Below, piece after piece: positions 24,707 through 35,691 of a DNA stretch of 64,000 bases. The DNA is from Mangrovihabitans endophyticus (GTDB lineage: Bacteria > Actinomycetota > Actinomycetes > Mycobacteriales > Micromonosporaceae): NCBI RefSeq assembly GCF_014646155.1, contig NZ_BMMX01000001.1, forward strand, positions 93,100-157,099, read 5' to 3'. Positions within the stretch are counted from its first letter, which is position 1. Each line of letters starts with the position of its first letter. Both the position numbers and the translations under genes were made by a program. The notes beneath the pieces are model-generated. The model was not told the origin of the DNA and did no database searches. It saw only the letters and a program-made list of their open reading frames with translations.

Positions 24707-25573
24707 GTGACATCCGATCAGGCGGGAGCAGGCGGCGGCTCGGCGGGGCACGGTCCGGGACACGCGAACGTGCTGGAGGAGATTCTGGCCGGGGTTCGCG
24801 AGGAGGTAGCGGCGCGGCAGGAACGGACGCCGTTGGAAGAGGTGCGAGCACGGGCGGCGGCCACGCCGGCGGCGATCGACGCGTACGCCGCGTTGCGCAA
24901 GCCGGGGGTGGCGGTGATCGCCGAGGTGAAGCGTTCGTCGCCGTCGCGCGGAGCGCTGGCAGACATCCCCGACCCCGCGGACCTGGCCGAGCAGTACGCC
25001 GCGGGCGGCGCACGCTGCATCAGCGTGCTCACCGAGGGGCGCTGGTTCGGCGGTTCGCTGGCGGATCTGGCCGCGGTGCGTGCCGCGGTGGGCGTGCCGG
25101 TGCTGCGCAAGGACTTCGTGGTCTCCAGCTATCAGGTGCATGAGGCGCGGGCCCACGGCGCCGACCTGGTGCTGCTGATCGTGGCCGCGCTGGAGCAGAA
25201 CGTGCTGGTGGGCCTCCTGGAGCGGATCGAGTCGCTGGGCATGACCGCGCTGGTCGAGGTGCACAACGAGGAAGAGGCCGACCGGGCACTGGACGCGGGC
25301 GCCCAGGTGATCGGGGTGAACGCCCGTGATCTGCGGACCCTTCAGGTGGACCGGTCGGTGTTCGAGCGCATCGCCCCCGGCCTGCCGAACAACGTCGTGA
25401 AGATCGCCGAGTCCGGGGTGCGCGGCCCGCACGACCTGATCCGGTACGCGTCCGCGGGCGCCGACGCGGTGCTGGTGGGCGAGGGGCTTGTCACCCAGAA
25501 GAGTCCCCGCGACGCGGTCGCCGAGCTGGTGAACGCGGGCAACCATCCGGCCACGCCGAGGCCGGTGCGATGA
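24707..25573 (+). CDS. trpC: Indole-3-glycerol phosphate synthase TrpC
   Basis: TrpC closes the indole ring from CdRP. The 288-residue protein starts at GTG 24707, with AGAGGGGAG 6-7 nt before it. Motifs are the catalytic [12 protein letters not shown] (Lys), VLRKDFVV (Lys), VNARDLRTL and IAESGV. Its first ~25 residues are Gly/Ala-rich, slightly longer than the usual start [14 protein letters not shown]. It overlaps trpB by 4 nt (ATGA). No trpF lies next to it, consistent with use of PriA. Confidence 0.96.
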   Translation: MTSDQAGAGGGSAGHGPGHANVLEEILAGVREEVAARQERTPLEEVRARAAATPAAIDAYAALRKPGVAVIAEVKRSSPSRGALADIPDPADLAEQYAAGGARCISVLTEGRWFGGSLADLAAVRAAVGVPVLRKDFVVSSYQVHEARAHGADLVLLIVAALEQNVLVGLLERIESLGMTALVEVHNEEEADRALDAGAQVIGVNARDLRTLQVDRSVFERIAPGLPNNVVKIAESGVRGPHDLIRYASAGADAVLVGEGLVTQKSPRDAVAELVNAGNHPATPRPVR

Positions 25574-26805
25574 GCGACCTGCCGGATCTCGCCGGTCACT
25601 TCGGCCGGTACGGCGGACGATTCGTCCCGGAGGCTCTGGTCAAGGCCCTGGACGAACTGGACGAGGCCTACCGCAGCGCGAAGCAGGACGCCGATTTCCA
25701 GCGGCGGCTGCACGACCTGATGACCGGGTACGCGGGCACCCCGTCGCTGCTGTACCGCGCGGAGCGGCTGTCCGAGCGGCTGGGCGCGGAGATCCTGCTC
25801 AAGCGGGAGGATCTGAACCACACCGGGGCGCACAAGGTGCGTAACGTGCTCGGGCAGGCGCTGCTCGCCCAGCGGATGGGTAAGCACCGGGTGATCGCGG
25901 AGACCGGTGCCGGCCAGCACGGCGTGGCCAGCGCCACCGCCGCGGCGCTGCTGGACCTTGAGTGCGTGGTCTACATGGGGGAGACCGACACGCAGCGGCA
26001 GGCCCTGAACGTGGCCCGGATGCGGATGCTGGGTGCCACCGTGGTTCCGGTCGCCACCGGGTCGCGCACCCTCAAGGACGCGCTGAACGAGGCGCTGCGC
26101 GACTGGGTCTCCTCCGTGGGCACCACGCACTACCTGCTCGGCACCGCGGCCGGCCCGCACCCGTTCCCGGAGATCGTGCGGGACTTCGTGGGCGGCATCG
26201 GCGCCGAGGCGCGCGCGCAGTGCCTGGACCGGCTCGGCCGGCTGCCGGACGCGGTGGCCGCCTGCGTGGGCGGCGGCTCCAATGCGATAGGCATCTTCCA
26301 CGCGTTCGTCGGCGACGAGTCGGTGCGCCTGTACGGCTTCGAGGCGGGCGGCGAGGGCGTGCAGACCGGACGGCACGCGGCGTCGATCACCGGTGGCTCG
26401 GCCGGTGTGCTGCACGGCGCCCGTACGTACGTGTTGCAGGACGACGACGGTCAGACGGTGGCGTCGCATTCCATCTCGGCCGGCTTGGACTATCCGGGTG
26501 TCGGCCCGGAGCACGCCTGGCTGCACGACAGCGGCCGGGCCGTCTACGAACCGGTGACCGACGCCGACGCGATGGCCGCGTTCCAGCTCCTCTGCCGCAC
26601 CGAGGGGATCATCCCGGCGATCGAGAGCGCGCATGCGCTGGCGGGCGCCGCCCGCATCGCCCCGATGCTGCGCGCGGAGCTGGGCCGGCCGCCGGTAATC
26701 GTGGTCAACCTGTCCGGCCGCGGCGACAAGGACGTGCACACCGCGGGCGCCTACTTCGGGATTCTCGACGAACGCGAGCAACTCGCGGCCGGGGAGCAGA
26801 CGTGA
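25570..26805 (+). CDS. trpB: Tryptophan synthase beta subunit TrpB
   Basis: TrpB condenses indole with serine using PLP. The 411-residue protein carries the PLP lysine K89 in [12 protein letters not shown], the Glu-containing ETGAGQHG loop, and the Gly-rich phosphate loop [10 protein letters not shown]. It overlaps trpC and trpA by 4 nt each, so the three are translationally coupled. Length and motifs match the TrpB1 class that pairs with TrpA. Confidence 0.97.
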   Translation: MSDLPDLAGHFGRYGGRFVPEALVKALDELDEAYRSAKQDADFQRRLHDLMTGYAGTPSLLYRAERLSERLGAEILLKREDLNHTGAHKVRNVLGQALLAQRMGKHRVIAETGAGQHGVASATAAALLDLECVVYMGETDTQRQALNVARMRMLGATVVPVATGSRTLKDALNEALRDWVSSVGTTHYLLGTAAGPHPFPEIVRDFVGGIGAEARAQCLDRLGRLPDAVAACVGGGSNAIGIFHAFVGDESVRLYGFEAGGEGVQTGRHAASITGGSAGVLHGARTYVLQDDDGQTVASHSISAGLDYPGVGPEHAWLHDSGRAVYEPVTDADAMAAFQLLCRTEGIIPAIESAHALAGAARIAPMLRAELGRPPVIVVNLSGRGDKDVHTAGAYFGILDEREQLAAGEQT

Positions 26806-27632
26806 CCATCGCCGACGTGTTCGCCAAGGCTCGCGCGGAGAACCGCGGCCTGCTGGTCGGCTGCATGCCGGCCGGGTTCCCAACGGTGGACGACAGCATC
26901 ACCTCGATGGTTGCCATGGCCGAGTCCGGATGCGACGTGATCGAGGTGGAGCTGCCGTACTCCGACCCGGTCATGGACGGTCCGGTGATCCAGCGGGCCA
27001 GCGACATCGCCCTGGCCGGCGGGGTGCGTACCCGGGACACCCTGCGGATCATCGAAGCGGTCGCCGGCACCGGTGCCACGGTCGTGCTGATGACGTACTG
27101 GAACCCGATCGAGAAGTACGGCGTGGACGCGTTCGCCCGCGACCTGGCCGCCGCGGGCGCCACCGGCATGATCACACCCGACCTGATCCCGGACGAGGCG
27201 GCGGAGTGGATCGCCGCGGCGGACCGGCACCGGCTGGACCGGACGTTTCTGGTTTCGCCGTCGTCCACCGACGCGCGGATCGCGATGACCGTCGGGCAGT
27301 GCCGCGGATTCGTCTACGCCACCGCCCTGATGGGTGTCACCGGCGCGCGCACGTCGGTGTCCTCGCAGGCGTCCGAGCTGGTGGCCCGCGTGCGAGCGGC
27401 CGACCCGGAACTCCCGGTGGGCGTCGGGCTCGGCGTCGGCACCGGCGCGCAGGCGGCGCAGGTGGCCGCGTTCGCGGACGGGGTCATCGTGGGCAGCGCC
27501 CTCATCCGGTGCGTGCTGGATGCCCCGGACCGGGCCACCGGCCTGCGCCGGCTGGGCGCCCTGAGCACGGAACTGGCCGACGGCGTCCGCGCGGCGGCTC
27601 CCGCCGGAACGGAAACCCCGCCGCGGCGGTAG
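26802..27632 (+). CDS. trpA: Tryptophan synthase alpha subunit TrpA
   Basis: TrpA cleaves indole-3-glycerol phosphate and channels indole to TrpB. The 276-residue TIM barrel starts at GTG 26802 inside the trpB stop (GTGA). The catalytic pair is E48 and D59 in [15 protein letters not shown], and the phosphate loop is near the C-terminal [17 protein letters not shown] segments. Its TAG stop at 27630-27632 also forms part of the predicted -10 element of lgt. Confidence 0.96.
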   Translation: MTIADVFAKARAENRGLLVGCMPAGFPTVDDSITSMVAMAESGCDVIEVELPYSDPVMDGPVIQRASDIALAGGVRTRDTLRIIEAVAGTGATVVLMTYWNPIEKYGVDAFARDLAAAGATGMITPDLIPDEAAEWIAAADRHRLDRTFLVSPSSTDARIAMTVGQCRGFVYATALMGVTGARTSVSSQASELVARVRAADPELPVGVGLGVGTGAQAAQVAAFADGVIVGSALIRCVLDAPDRATGLRRLGALSTELADGVRAAAPAGTETPPRR

Positions 27633-27635
27633 CGT
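27630..27635 (+). promoter_or_regulatory. -10 element of lgt, overlapping the trpA stop codon
   Basis: TAGCGT starts with the trpA stop TAG and lies 8 nt before GTG 27644, the spacing expected for a leaderless transcript. No -35 consensus is clear. Confidence 0.5.
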
Positions 27636-27643
27636 GTGCATTC

Positions 27644-28798
27644 GTGAACCTCGCCGCGATCCCCAGCCCCACGACGTCCGTGTGGCACGTGCTCGGCCTG
27701 CCGATCCGCGCGTACGCGATCTGCATCGTGCTCGGCATCGTCGCCGCTGTGCTGGTGATGGAGGCGCGACTGCGCCGCCGCGGGGTGGCGCCCTGGGCCT
27801 CGCTCGACCTGGCCGTCTGGGCGGTGCCGTGCGGCATCGTCGGCGCGCGGATCTACCACGTCATCACCTCGCCGGGTGACTACTTCGGCGCGGGCGGCGA
27901 TCCGGTGCGTGCCTTCTTCATCTGGGAGGGCGGCCTGGGCATCTGGGGCGCGGTGGCCGGCGGCGCGCTGGGCGCTTGGCTGGCCGCACGGCAGATGGGC
28001 CTGCCGCTGACCGTCTTCGCCGACGCGCTGGCGCCGGGACTGCCGCTGGCGCAGGCGATCGGCCGGTTCGGCAACTGGTTCAACAACGAGCTGTACGGGC
28101 GCCCCACCACCCTGCCGTGGGGGCTGCGGGTGCACGACATGGACCGCTCGAACCCCGGCCACGCGACGGTGATCGACGGTCAGCCGGTGGATCTGCCCGG
28201 CCTCTACCACCCGACGTTCCTCTATGAGGCGCTCTGGGACGTCGGCGTGGCCGGCGTGGTGTGGGCGCTGGACCGCCGGTTCCGGTTCGGGCGGGGGCGG
28301 GCGTTCGCGCTGTACGTGATGGCGTACACGCTCGGCCGGTGCTGGATCGAGATGCTGCGCACCGACCAGGCGACGCACTTCTTCGGCATCCGGCTGAACG
28401 TGTTCACCTCGATCATCGTGTTCCTCGCCGCGCTGGCCTACTTTCTGCTGGTCCGTGGGCCGCGGCAGTACGTCGTTCCGGTCGGTGCCGGCACCGCCCC
28501 GGACGGACCCGGCACTGAGGCCTCCGGCACTGCTGAGGCCTCCGGCGCCGATGCCGGCGAGCCGGGCGGTGGCAAACCGGGCGGGGAACGGTCGCGGGCC
28601 TACCGGGTGGTCGGCGAGGAGGAGTTCCGGGCGTACCAGGAGTCGGGTGCGTTGCCGTCCGCCGTCGCTGACGGCGGCGCCGGTGCGGGTGACACCGATC
28701 CGGGTGACGTTGGTGCGGGTGACGCTGCTGCGGGTGACGCCGGTGCGGGCCCGAACGAGACGGCCGGATCCGCCGCCCGGTCCGCCGACGAGCGCTGA
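27644..28798 (+). CDS. lgt: Phosphatidylglycerol-prolipoprotein diacylglyceryl transferase Lgt
   Basis: Lgt transfers diacylglycerol to the lipobox cysteine of prolipoproteins in the membrane. The 384-residue protein starts at GTG 27644. It has about seven membrane segments and the signature GRFGNWFNNELYG at residues 140-152; the conserved His (YHVI, residue ~72) and the Arg of GRFGN are present. Residues ~275-384 are a hydrophilic tail with GAGD/AAGD repeats, longer than in most Lgt proteins. Two candidate lipoprotein substrates (liv and polar amino-acid binding proteins) are encoded in this window. A promoter may lie across the trpA stop. Confidence 0.95.
   Translation: MNLAAIPSPTTSVWHVLGLPIRAYAICIVLGIVAAVLVMEARLRRRGVAPWASLDLAVWAVPCGIVGARIYHVITSPGDYFGAGGDPVRAFFIWEGGLGIWGAVAGGALGAWLAARQMGLPLTVFADALAPGLPLAQAIGRFGNWFNNELYGRPTTLPWGLRVHDMDRSNPGHATVIDGQPVDLPGLYHPTFLYEALWDVGVAGVVWALDRRFRFGRGRAFALYVMAYTLGRCWIEMLRTDQATHFFGIRLNVFTSIIVFLAALAYFLLVRGPRQYVVPVGAGTAPDGPGTEASGTAEASGADAGEPGGGKPGGERSRAYRVVGEEEFRAYQESGALPSAVADGGAGAGDTDPGDVGAGDAAAGDAGAGPNETAGSAARSADER
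28681..28755 (+). repeat. 15-nt repeats encoding the GAGD tail of Lgt
   Basis: About five degenerate GGTGCGGGTGACGCC-type units encode G-A-G-D-A/T in the cytoplasmic tail. Confidence 0.75.
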
Positions 28799-28805
28799 GA
28801 CCGCG

Positions 28806-29996
28806 ATGCGCACGGCCGTGGTGGTGGGCGCCGGGGTGGCCGGGCTGGCCGCGGCCGGTGCCCTGGCCCGGACCGGGTGGCAGGTCACCCTCCTGGAACG
28901 CGGTGAGCGTCTGACCGCCCGCACGTCGGCGTTGGTGCTCTGGCCGGGTGGCCGGCGCGCGTTGGAGGCGCTCGACCCGGACGGTGGCTGGTCGGCCATC
29001 GCCATGCCGCTGCCCGACCGCGGCGTGCGCCGGCCGGACGGGCAGTGGCTGGTGCCGCCGCGCACCCGGCCGGGCGCGGATCCGGCCCTGTCCGTGGTGC
29101 TCATGGAGGATCTGCACGACGCGCTGATGGCCGGTCTGGGGGAGCGTGTCGTCATCCGCACCGGCGTCGAGGTCGGCACCGTCCGGGTGGGCGCCCGGTC
29201 GCGTCCCGTGGTGGGCGCCGGCGACCTGCACCTGGAGGCCGACCTGGTGGTCGCCGCGGACGGCGTGGACAGCGCGGTCCGGCGTGCGCTGGCACCGGAG
29301 GCGGCGGTGGTGCCGTCCGGCTTCGCGGCCTGGCAGGCCGTGGTGCCCGGGTTCCGGGCACCGTCGCTGTCCGAGGGTGCCGCGCTCGGCGGGGAGATGC
29401 TGGGCGCGGGTTACCGCTTCGTCTGGTTGCCGCTGGGCGAGCACGTCGGCGGCCGGGGCGGCGTTTACTGGGTGGCCACCGCGGCCGGCGCCGCCCGGCC
29501 GGAATCCCCGGCGACCCAGCTCGGCCTGTTGCAGCGCTGGTTCGCCGGGTGGCATGCGCCGGTCGGTTCGCTGCTGGCGGCCACCCGAGCGGACGACCTG
29601 ATCCCGCAGCAGGTGCGGGAGCTGCGGCCGTTGCCCCGCTCGTCGTGTTTCCGGTCCGGCCCCGGCGGCGTGGTGTTGCTCGGCGACGCCGCGCATGCCA
29701 TGCCGCACCATCTCGGGCAGGGTGCCTGCCTGGCCTTCGAGGACGTGGCCACGTTGCTGGCGCTGACCGCCGAGGCGTCGCCCGGCCGGCAGTTGGGCGA
29801 GGCGATCGAGACCTATCACCGCAGTCGCCGCCCGCGGACCGCCAGCATGATCCGGCAGACCCGGCGGATGTCGGCGGTGGTGCAGGCGCGCGGGCGCCTG
29901 GCGCTGCGCGCCCGGGACGCGGCGTTGCAGCAGTTGCGCCCGCGTCTGCTGGGCCATGCGGGCGACCTGGCCGCGGACTGGCATCCGCCGCAGTGA
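28806..29996 (+). CDS. FAD-dependent monooxygenase (PHBH-type)
   Basis: The 396-residue flavoprotein starts at ATG 28806, 7 nt after the lgt stop. The N-terminal dinucleotide motif VVGAGVAGLAAAGALA, the middle DG motif VAADGVDSAVR and the GD motif LLGDAAHAMPHHLGQGACLAFED are all present. These define group A aromatic monooxygenases and related oxidoreductases. The substrate is unknown and there are no pathway genes beside it. It converges with the GNAT gene through a 16-nt repeat block. Confidence 0.9.
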   Translation: MRTAVVVGAGVAGLAAAGALARTGWQVTLLERGERLTARTSALVLWPGGRRALEALDPDGGWSAIAMPLPDRGVRRPDGQWLVPPRTRPGADPALSVVLMEDLHDALMAGLGERVVIRTGVEVGTVRVGARSRPVVGAGDLHLEADLVVAADGVDSAVRRALAPEAAVVPSGFAAWQAVVPGFRAPSLSEGAALGGEMLGAGYRFVWLPLGEHVGGRGGVYWVATAAGAARPESPATQLGLLQRWFAGWHAPVGSLLAATRADDLIPQQVRELRPLPRSSCFRSGPGGVVLLGDAAHAMPHHLGQGACLAFEDVATLLALTAEASPGRQLGEAIETYHRSRRPRTASMIRQTRRMSAVVQARGRLALRARDAALQQLRPRLLGHAGDLAADWHPPQ

Positions 29997-30010
29997 CCCG
30001 CGCGGCCTGA

Positions 30011-30058
30011 TCCGTCAGAGCGGGAGTCCGTCAGAGCGGGAATCCGTCAGAGCGGCGG
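30011..30058 (-). repeat. Three 16-nt tandem repeats spanning the stop codon of the GNAT gene
   Basis: TCCGTCAGAGCGGGAG, TCCGTCAGAGCGGGAA and TCCGTCAGAGCGGCGG follow each other at 30011, 30027 and 30043. The GNAT stop (TCA 30047-30049) is in the third unit and identical TCA triplets occur in the other two. Confidence 0.92.
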
Positions 30059-30934
30059 GGCCGAGTGCGGCTCGGCGATGCAGGCGGTGCCGACGCGGCG
30101 GAATCCGATGCGCGCGTACAGCCGGGCGACGTCGTCGTCGCCAGCCGACAGGAACACCAGGGTGACCCCGTTCTGCAGGGCGTGGCGGGCCAGCGTCGCG
30201 GTGAGCTGGGACGCGTACCCGCGCTGGCGGGCCGACGGCAGCGTGGCCACCCCGGCGATCTCCGCGACGTCGCCGACGCGCTGATAGAGGCCGGTCGCCA
30301 GGATGCCCTCGGACGGCGCGTGGACCACCGCGGAGACCACCTGCCCGGTGGTCGCCTTGGCGCGGCTCGCCGTGATCAGCTCCGGGTCGAGGGGCCCGGC
30401 CGCATCCCGTTCCCGCGGCCCGGCCACGTCCGTGGACAGCGTGCCGGCGGCCAGCACGTCGGTGGACAGCCCGGCCGCCACCGTCGCGGGCGTGCCGAAC
30501 CCTAGGGACGCCACCGCCCGCGACGCGCGCAGATCGGCGGCGAAGGAACTGGCGTCGGGGTCGAGCAGCCGGATGGTGGCGTCCGGCACCGGCAGGTCCG
30601 GCACCAGCGCGTGCGGGTCCAGCACGAGCAGCGGAGCGAGCAGCACGTCGAGGCTGGCCGAGCGGGCAACGGCGAGCAGATCCGGCCGGAGGTCGTGGAT
30701 CCACTCGAACGCCTCCGGCATGCCCAGTTCTCGTTGACGCGCACGAACAGCAGTAATATCGGCGGCAGACGGCGGGTCCGCTCCCGGACGAGGCCGTGCG
30801 TAGAACGGCCAACCGGCACCTTCCCGGACGAAAAGGACGAGGCCGCCGAACTCCTCCACCCGTGCGTCGGTGCGAGGCACGGCGTCGGAGAACTCTTCGA
30901 GCCGGGCAAAGACCTCGCTGTGCACGTGTGCCAC
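30047..30934 (-). CDS. GNAT-family N-acetyltransferase
   Basis: The 295-residue protein has a C-terminal GNAT domain (residues ~170-290) with the acetyl-CoA loop motif ARQRGYASQLT and the final VTLVFLSAGDDDVARLYARIGFRRVG. The N-terminal ~150 residues (EEFGGLVLFVREGAGWPFYARPR) resemble the N-half seen in some actinobacterial two-domain GNAT proteins. It starts at GTG 30934 without a Shine-Dalgarno sequence; a GATAGT -10 lies 8 nt upstream, so it is probably leaderless. The substrate is not known. Confidence 0.85.
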   Translation of the reverse strand: MAHVHSEVFARLEEFSDAVPRTDARVEEFGGLVLFVREGAGWPFYARPRPGADPPSAADITAVRARQRELGMPEAFEWIHDLRPDLLAVARSASLDVLLAPLLVLDPHALVPDLPVPDATIRLLDPDASSFAADLRASRAVASLGFGTPATVAAGLSTDVLAAGTLSTDVAGPRERDAAGPLDPELITASRAKATTGQVVSAVVHAPSEGILATGLYQRVGDVAEIAGVATLPSARQRGYASQLTATLARHALQNGVTLVFLSAGDDDVARLYARIGFRRVGTACIAEPHSAPPL

Positions 30935-30942
30935 GGCGCGAC

Positions 30943-30948
30943 ACTATC
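30943..30948 (-). promoter_or_regulatory. -10 element of the leaderless GNAT gene
   Basis: ACTATC on the plus strand reads GATAGT on the minus strand, 8 nt before GTG 30934. Confidence 0.5.
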
Positions 30949-31092
30949 GGACCGGCGCGGAGCCCGCTTCGGGTGATGTGATCCCCCGCTAGCCTGGTGG
31001 AGATCAGCCGCCCTTAACGTAGTATCGAGAGACTTTGCAGGGCCGACGTCGTCCCGACCTTGATGTGAAACGCCGTGACGACAGGAGGCCCG

Positions 31093-34000
31093 GTGGCTCT
31101 TCCGCACCCGCAGCACTTGCCCGCGGCAGACGGCCGAGAGCGGCAGCTCGGCTTGTACGACCCGGAGCAGGAGCATGACGCCTGCGGTGTGGCGTTCGTG
31201 GCCGACGTGCACGGACGCCGCTCCCACGACGTGGTCGCCAAGGGCCTTTCGGCGCTGATCCGGCTGGACCATCGCGGTGCCCGGGGCGCCGAGTACAACA
31301 CCGGCGACGGCGCCGGCATCATGATCCAGGTTCCGGACGCGTTCTACCGCTCGGTCACCGACTTCGCCCTGCCGCCCGCCGGGTCGTACGCGACCGGGCT
31401 GTGCTTCCTGCCGAACGACCCGGACGCACGGGCCCGCGCGATCGCGGTGTTCGAGAAGTACGCGCTGGTCGAGGGTGGCGAGGTGCTGGGCTGGCGGGAC
31501 GTCCCGGTGGATCCGGCGGAGCTGGGCGAGACCGCGGAACTGGCCCGGCCCTGGATCAAGCAGGTGTTCCTGGCCGCGCACCGGCTGACCGGCACCGCCG
31601 ACGGGCCGGCCGGCGAGGCGCTGTCCGGCCTGGAACTGGACCGCATCGCGTTCTGCATCCGCAAGCAGGCCGAGCGGGAGACCTCGCAGCGCCAGGTGGC
31701 GGCCTACTTCCCGACGCTGTCCTCGCGGACCATCACCTACAAGGGCATGCTCACCCCGGATCAGCTCCCGGCGTTCTTCCCGGATCTCACCGACGACCGG
31801 GTGGACAGCGCGATCGCCCTGGTGCACTCGCGGTTCTCCACCAACACCTTCCCGTCCTGGCCGCTGGCCCACCCCTACCGGTTCATCGCGCACAACGGCG
31901 AGTTCAACACCATCCGCGGCAACCGGAACTGGATGCAGGCGCGTGAGGCACTGCTGCAGTCCGCCGCCCTGCCGGGCAGCATCAAGCGGCTGTTCCCGGT
32001 GATCACCCCGGAGGCGTCCGACTCGGCCGGCTTCGACGAGGTGCTGGAGCTGCTGCACCTGGCCGGGCGCAGCCTGCCGCACGCGGTGCTGATGATGATC
32101 CCGGAAGCGTGGGAGAACGACCCGGCCATGGAGCCCGCCCGGCGGGCCTTCTACCGCTTCCACGCCAGCCTGATGGAGCCGTGGGACGGCCCGGCCAGCG
32201 TGGCGTTCACCGACGGCACCCTGATCGGCGCGGTGCTGGACCGCAACGGCCTGCGGCCGGGCCGCTGGTGGCACACCAGCGACGGCTTGGTGGTGCTCGG
32301 CTCCGAGGCGGGCGTGCTGGACGTCGACCCGGCGTCCGTGGTGGCCAAGGGCCGGTTGCAGCCGGGCCGCATGTTCATGGTCGACACCGCCGCCGGGCGG
32401 ATCGTGCACGACGACGAGATCAAGGCGGGGCTGGCCGCCGCGCAGCCGTACGACGAGTGGCTGCACGCCGGCCTGATCGACCTGGCCGACCTGCCGAAGC
32501 GCGAGCACGTGGTCTACACCCACGACTCGGTGACCCGGCGTCAGCAGGTGTTCGGGTACACCGAGGAGGAACTGAAGATCCTCGTGGCGCCGATGGCCCG
32601 CAACGGCGCCGAGCCGCTCGGCTCGATGGGCACCGACACCCCCATCTCGCCGCTGTCGCAGCGCCCGCGGCTGCTGTTCGACTACTTCCACCAGTTGTTC
32701 GCCCAGGTCACCAACCCGCCGCTGGACGCCATCCGAGAAGAGCTGGTGACCAGCCTGGCGATGACCCTGGGACCGGAGGGCAACCTGCTCGATCCGGGAC
32801 CGGCCAGTTGCCGGCAGATCGTCATGCCGTACCCGGTCATCGACAACGACGAGCTGGCGAAGCTGCTGTCCATCGACGACGACGGCGACATGCACGGCTT
32901 CAAGGCGGTGCGGGTCTCCGGCCTCTACCCGTTGCGGGACGGCGCCGCGGGCATCAAGGCCCGCCTCACCCAGATCTGCCGGCATGTGTCCGAGGCGATC
33001 GAGGACGGCGTACGCGTCCTGGTGCTCTCCGACCGGGACAGCAACGCCGACCTGGCGCCGATCCCGTCGCTGCTGCTGACCGCGGCGGTGCACCAGCACC
33101 TGGTGCGCGAGCAGACCCGCACCCAGGTGGCGCTGGTGGTGGAGTCCGGCGACTGCCGCGAGGTGCACCACGCCGCGGTGCTGATCGGGTACGGCGCCGC
33201 CGCGGTCAACCCGTACCTCGCGTTCGAGACCGTGGACGACCTGATCGCCACCGGCCCGCTGGCCGGGATGGAGCCGTCGGTCGCGGTGCGCAACTACGTC
33301 AAGGCGCTCGGCAAGGGCGTCCTCAAGATCATGTCCAAGATGGGCATCTCCACCGTCTCGTCGTACTGCGGCGCGCAGGTCTTCGAGGCCGTGGGGCTGG
33401 AGAACAAGCTGCTGCAGCGCTACTTCGTGGGCACCAGCGGGCGGATCGGCGGTTCCGGGCTGGCCGAGATCCACGCCGAGATCGCGGCGCGGCACGCCAA
33501 GGCGTACCCGAGCAACCCGGCCGAGCGCAGCCACCGGCGCCTGGAGGTCGGCGGCGAATACCAGTGGCGCCGCGAGGGTGAACTGCACCTGTTCAACCCG
33601 GAGACGGTTTTCCTGCTCCAGCACGCCACCCGCAGCAAGCAGTACGACGTGTTCCGCCGGTACACCGCGAAGGTGGACGAGCTGGCGGCGCGGACCGGAT
33701 CGCTGCGCGGGCTGTTCCGTTTCGCCTCCGGGCGCACCCCGATCGCGCTCTCCGAGGTCGAGCCGGCCTCGGAGATCGTCAAGCGGTTCGCCACCGGTGC
33801 CATGTCGTACGGCTCCATCTCCGCGGAGTCGCACGAGACGCTGGCCGTGGCGATGAACCGCCTCGGCGGCCGGTCCAACACCGGCGAGGGCGGCGAGGAC
33901 GTGGAGCGCCTCTACGACCCGCAGCGCCGCTCGGCGGTCAAGCAGATCGCGTCCGGCCGGTTCGGCGTCACCACCGAATACCTGGTGAACGCGGACGACC

Positions 34001-35679
34001 TGCAGATCAAAATGGCGCAGGGGGCGAAGCCCGGAGAGGGCGGCCAGCTACCCGGCAACAAGGTGTGGCCGTGGATCGCCAAGACCCGGCACGCCACGCC
34101 CGGCGTCGGGCTCATCTCTCCGCCGCCGCACCACGACATCTACTCCATCGAGGACCTGGCCCAGCTCGTACACGACCTCAAGATGGTCAACCCGGACGCG
34201 CGGGTGCACGTCAAGCTGGTGTCCGAGATCGGCGTCGGCACGGTCGCCGCGGGCGTCGCCAAGCTGAAGGCCGACGTCATCCTGATCTCCGGCCACGACG
34301 GCGGCACCGGAGCGTCCCCGCTGAACTCGCTCAAGCACGCCGGCTCACCGTGGGAGTTGGGCCTGGCCGAGGCGCAGCAGACGCTGCTGCTGAACCGGCT
34401 CCGCGACCGGGTCACCGTGCAGGTGGACGGGCAGATGAAGACCGGCCGCGACGTGATCGTGGCCGCCCTGCTGGGCGCCGAGGAGTTCGGCTTCGCGACC
34501 GCGCCGTTGATCGTCTCCGGGTGCATCATGATGCGGGTCTGCCACCTGGACACCTGCCCGGTCGGCATCGCCACGCAGAACCCGGTACTGCGTGAGCGCT
34601 TTACCGGCAAGCCGGAGTTCGTGGAGAACTTCTTCCTGTTCCTCGCCGAGGAGGTCCGCGGGTACCTCGCCGAACTGGGCTTCCGGTCGATGGACGAGGC
34701 GATCGGCCACGCCGAGGTGCTGGACGTGATGCCGGCCGTGGACCACTGGAAGGCCCACGGGCTCGACCTGAGCTCCGTGCTGTACGTTCCCGAACTGCCC
34801 GAGGGCACCGCCCGCCGCGGGATCGTCGAGCAGGACCACGGCCTGGACACGGCGCTGGACAACCGCCTGATCGAGCTGGCCGCGCCGGCCCTGGCTGACG
34901 GCACGCCGGTCCGCGCCGAGGTCGCGGTGCGCAACGACCACCGCAGCGTGGGCGCGATGCTCGGCGGCCAGGTCACCCGGCGGCACGGCGGCGAGGGACT
35001 GCCCGACGACACCATCGCCGTCACCCTGCGCGGCACCGGCGGGCAGTCGTTCGGCGCGTTCCTGCCGCGCGGCGTGACCCTGCGGCTGATCGGCGACGTC
35101 AACGACTACGTGGCAAAGGGCCTGTCCGGCGGCCGGGTGATCGTGCGCCCGGACGAGAACGCGGCCTTCGTCGCGGAGGAGAACATCATCGCCGGCAACA
35201 CCATCCTCTACGGCGCCACCGGCGGCGAGCTCTATCTGCGGGGCCGGGCCGGCGAGCGGTTCGCGGTACGCAACTCCGGGGCGCGGGCGGTCGTCGAAGG
35301 AGTCGGCGACCACGGCTGCGAATACATGACCGGCGGCGTGGTGGCGGTGCTCGGCTCGACCGGCCGCAACTTCGCCGCGGGGATGTCCGGCGGCACCGCG
35401 TTCGTGCTGGATCTCGACCCGTCCCGGGTCAACCCGGAGCTGGTGGACCTGGCGCCGCTGACCGACGCGGAACGCGACATCCTGCACGACATGGTGCAGC
35501 GGCACTTCGCCGAGACGGACTCGGCGGTCGCCGGGCGGCTGCTCAAGGACTGGCCCGCGGCGGCCGAGGAGTTCACCGCGGTGGTGCCGCGCGACTACAA
35601 GCGCGTGATGGAACTGATCAAGACCGCCGAGGCTGCCGGTCGCAACGTGGACGAAGCGGTTATGGGAGTGCAGAGTTGA
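31093..35679 (+). CDS. gltB: Glutamate synthase large subunit GltB
   Basis: GltB makes two glutamates from glutamine and 2-oxoglutarate. About 1528 residues from GTG 31093 (AGGAGG 4 nt before); GTG 31075 has no ribosome binding site. Removal of the propeptide would expose catalytic Cys31 in HDACGVAF. The glutaminase domain (to ~430), central domain, FMN/synthase domain (ending near 1250) with the [13 protein letters not shown] loop, the 3Fe-4S cysteines C1144, C1150 and C1155 (CHLDTCPVG), and the C-terminal beta-helix with GGRVIV and GGELYLRG are all present. gltD follows 12 nt later. Confidence 0.97.
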   Translation: MALPHPQHLPAADGRERQLGLYDPEQEHDACGVAFVADVHGRRSHDVVAKGLSALIRLDHRGARGAEYNTGDGAGIMIQVPDAFYRSVTDFALPPAGSYATGLCFLPNDPDARARAIAVFEKYALVEGGEVLGWRDVPVDPAELGETAELARPWIKQVFLAAHRLTGTADGPAGEALSGLELDRIAFCIRKQAERETSQRQVAAYFPTLSSRTITYKGMLTPDQLPAFFPDLTDDRVDSAIALVHSRFSTNTFPSWPLAHPYRFIAHNGEFNTIRGNRNWMQAREALLQSAALPGSIKRLFPVITPEASDSAGFDEVLELLHLAGRSLPHAVLMMIPEAWENDPAMEPARRAFYRFHASLMEPWDGPASVAFTDGTLIGAVLDRNGLRPGRWWHTSDGLVVLGSEAGVLDVDPASVVAKGRLQPGRMFMVDTAAGRIVHDDEIKAGLAAAQPYDEWLHAGLIDLADLPKREHVVYTHDSVTRRQQVFGYTEEELKILVAPMARNGAEPLGSMGTDTPISPLSQRPRLLFDYFHQLFAQVTNPPLDAIREELVTSLAMTLGPEGNLLDPGPASCRQIVMPYPVIDNDELAKLLSIDDDGDMHGFKAVRVSGLYPLRDGAAGIKARLTQICRHVSEAIEDGVRVLVLSDRDSNADLAPIPSLLLTAAVHQHLVREQTRTQVALVVESGDCREVHHAAVLIGYGAAAVNPYLAFETVDDLIATGPLAGMEPSVAVRNYVKALGKGVLKIMSKMGISTVSSYCGAQVFEAVGLENKLLQRYFVGTSGRIGGSGLAEIHAEIAARHAKAYPSNPAERSHRRLEVGGEYQWRREGELHLFNPETVFLLQHATRSKQYDVFRRYTAKVDELAARTGSLRGLFRFASGRTPIALSEVEPASEIVKRFATGAMSYGSISAESHETLAVAMNRLGGRSNTGEGGEDVERLYDPQRRSAVKQIASGRFGVTTEYLVNADDLQIKMAQGAKPGEGGQLPGNKVWPWIAKTRHATPGVGLISPPPHHDIYSIEDLAQLVHDLKMVNPDARVHVKLVSEIGVGTVAAGVAKLKADVILISGHDGGTGASPLNSLKHAGSPWELGLAEAQQTLLLNRLRDRVTVQVDGQMKTGRDVIVAALLGAEEFGFATAPLIVSGCIMMRVCHLDTCPVGIATQNPVLRERFTGKPEFVENFFLFLAEEVRGYLAELGFRSMDEAIGHAEVLDVMPAVDHWKAHGLDLSSVLYVPELPEGTARRGIVEQDHGLDTALDNRLIELAAPALADGTPVRAEVAVRNDHRSVGAMLGGQVTRRHGGEGLPDDTIAVTLRGTGGQSFGAFLPRGVTLRLIGDVNDYVAKGLSGGRVIVRPDENAAFVAEENIIAGNTILYGATGGELYLRGRAGERFAVRNSGARAVVEGVGDHGCEYMTGGVVAVLGSTGRNFAAGMSGGTAFVLDLDPSRVNPELVDLAPLTDAERDILHDMVQRHFAETDSAVAGRLLKDWPAAAEEFTAVVPRDYKRVMELIKTAEAAGRNVDEAVMGVQS

Positions 35680-35691
35680 CTGAGGTGCGAC

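Noticed and set aside
30502..33834. 1110-codon minus-strand open frame opposite gltB, and an 895-codon one at 34345-37032
   Set aside because: Both are antisense shadows of gltB/gltD, produced by high-GC codon bias. Their composition is rich in Arg, Gly, Val, Gln and His, with no domain.
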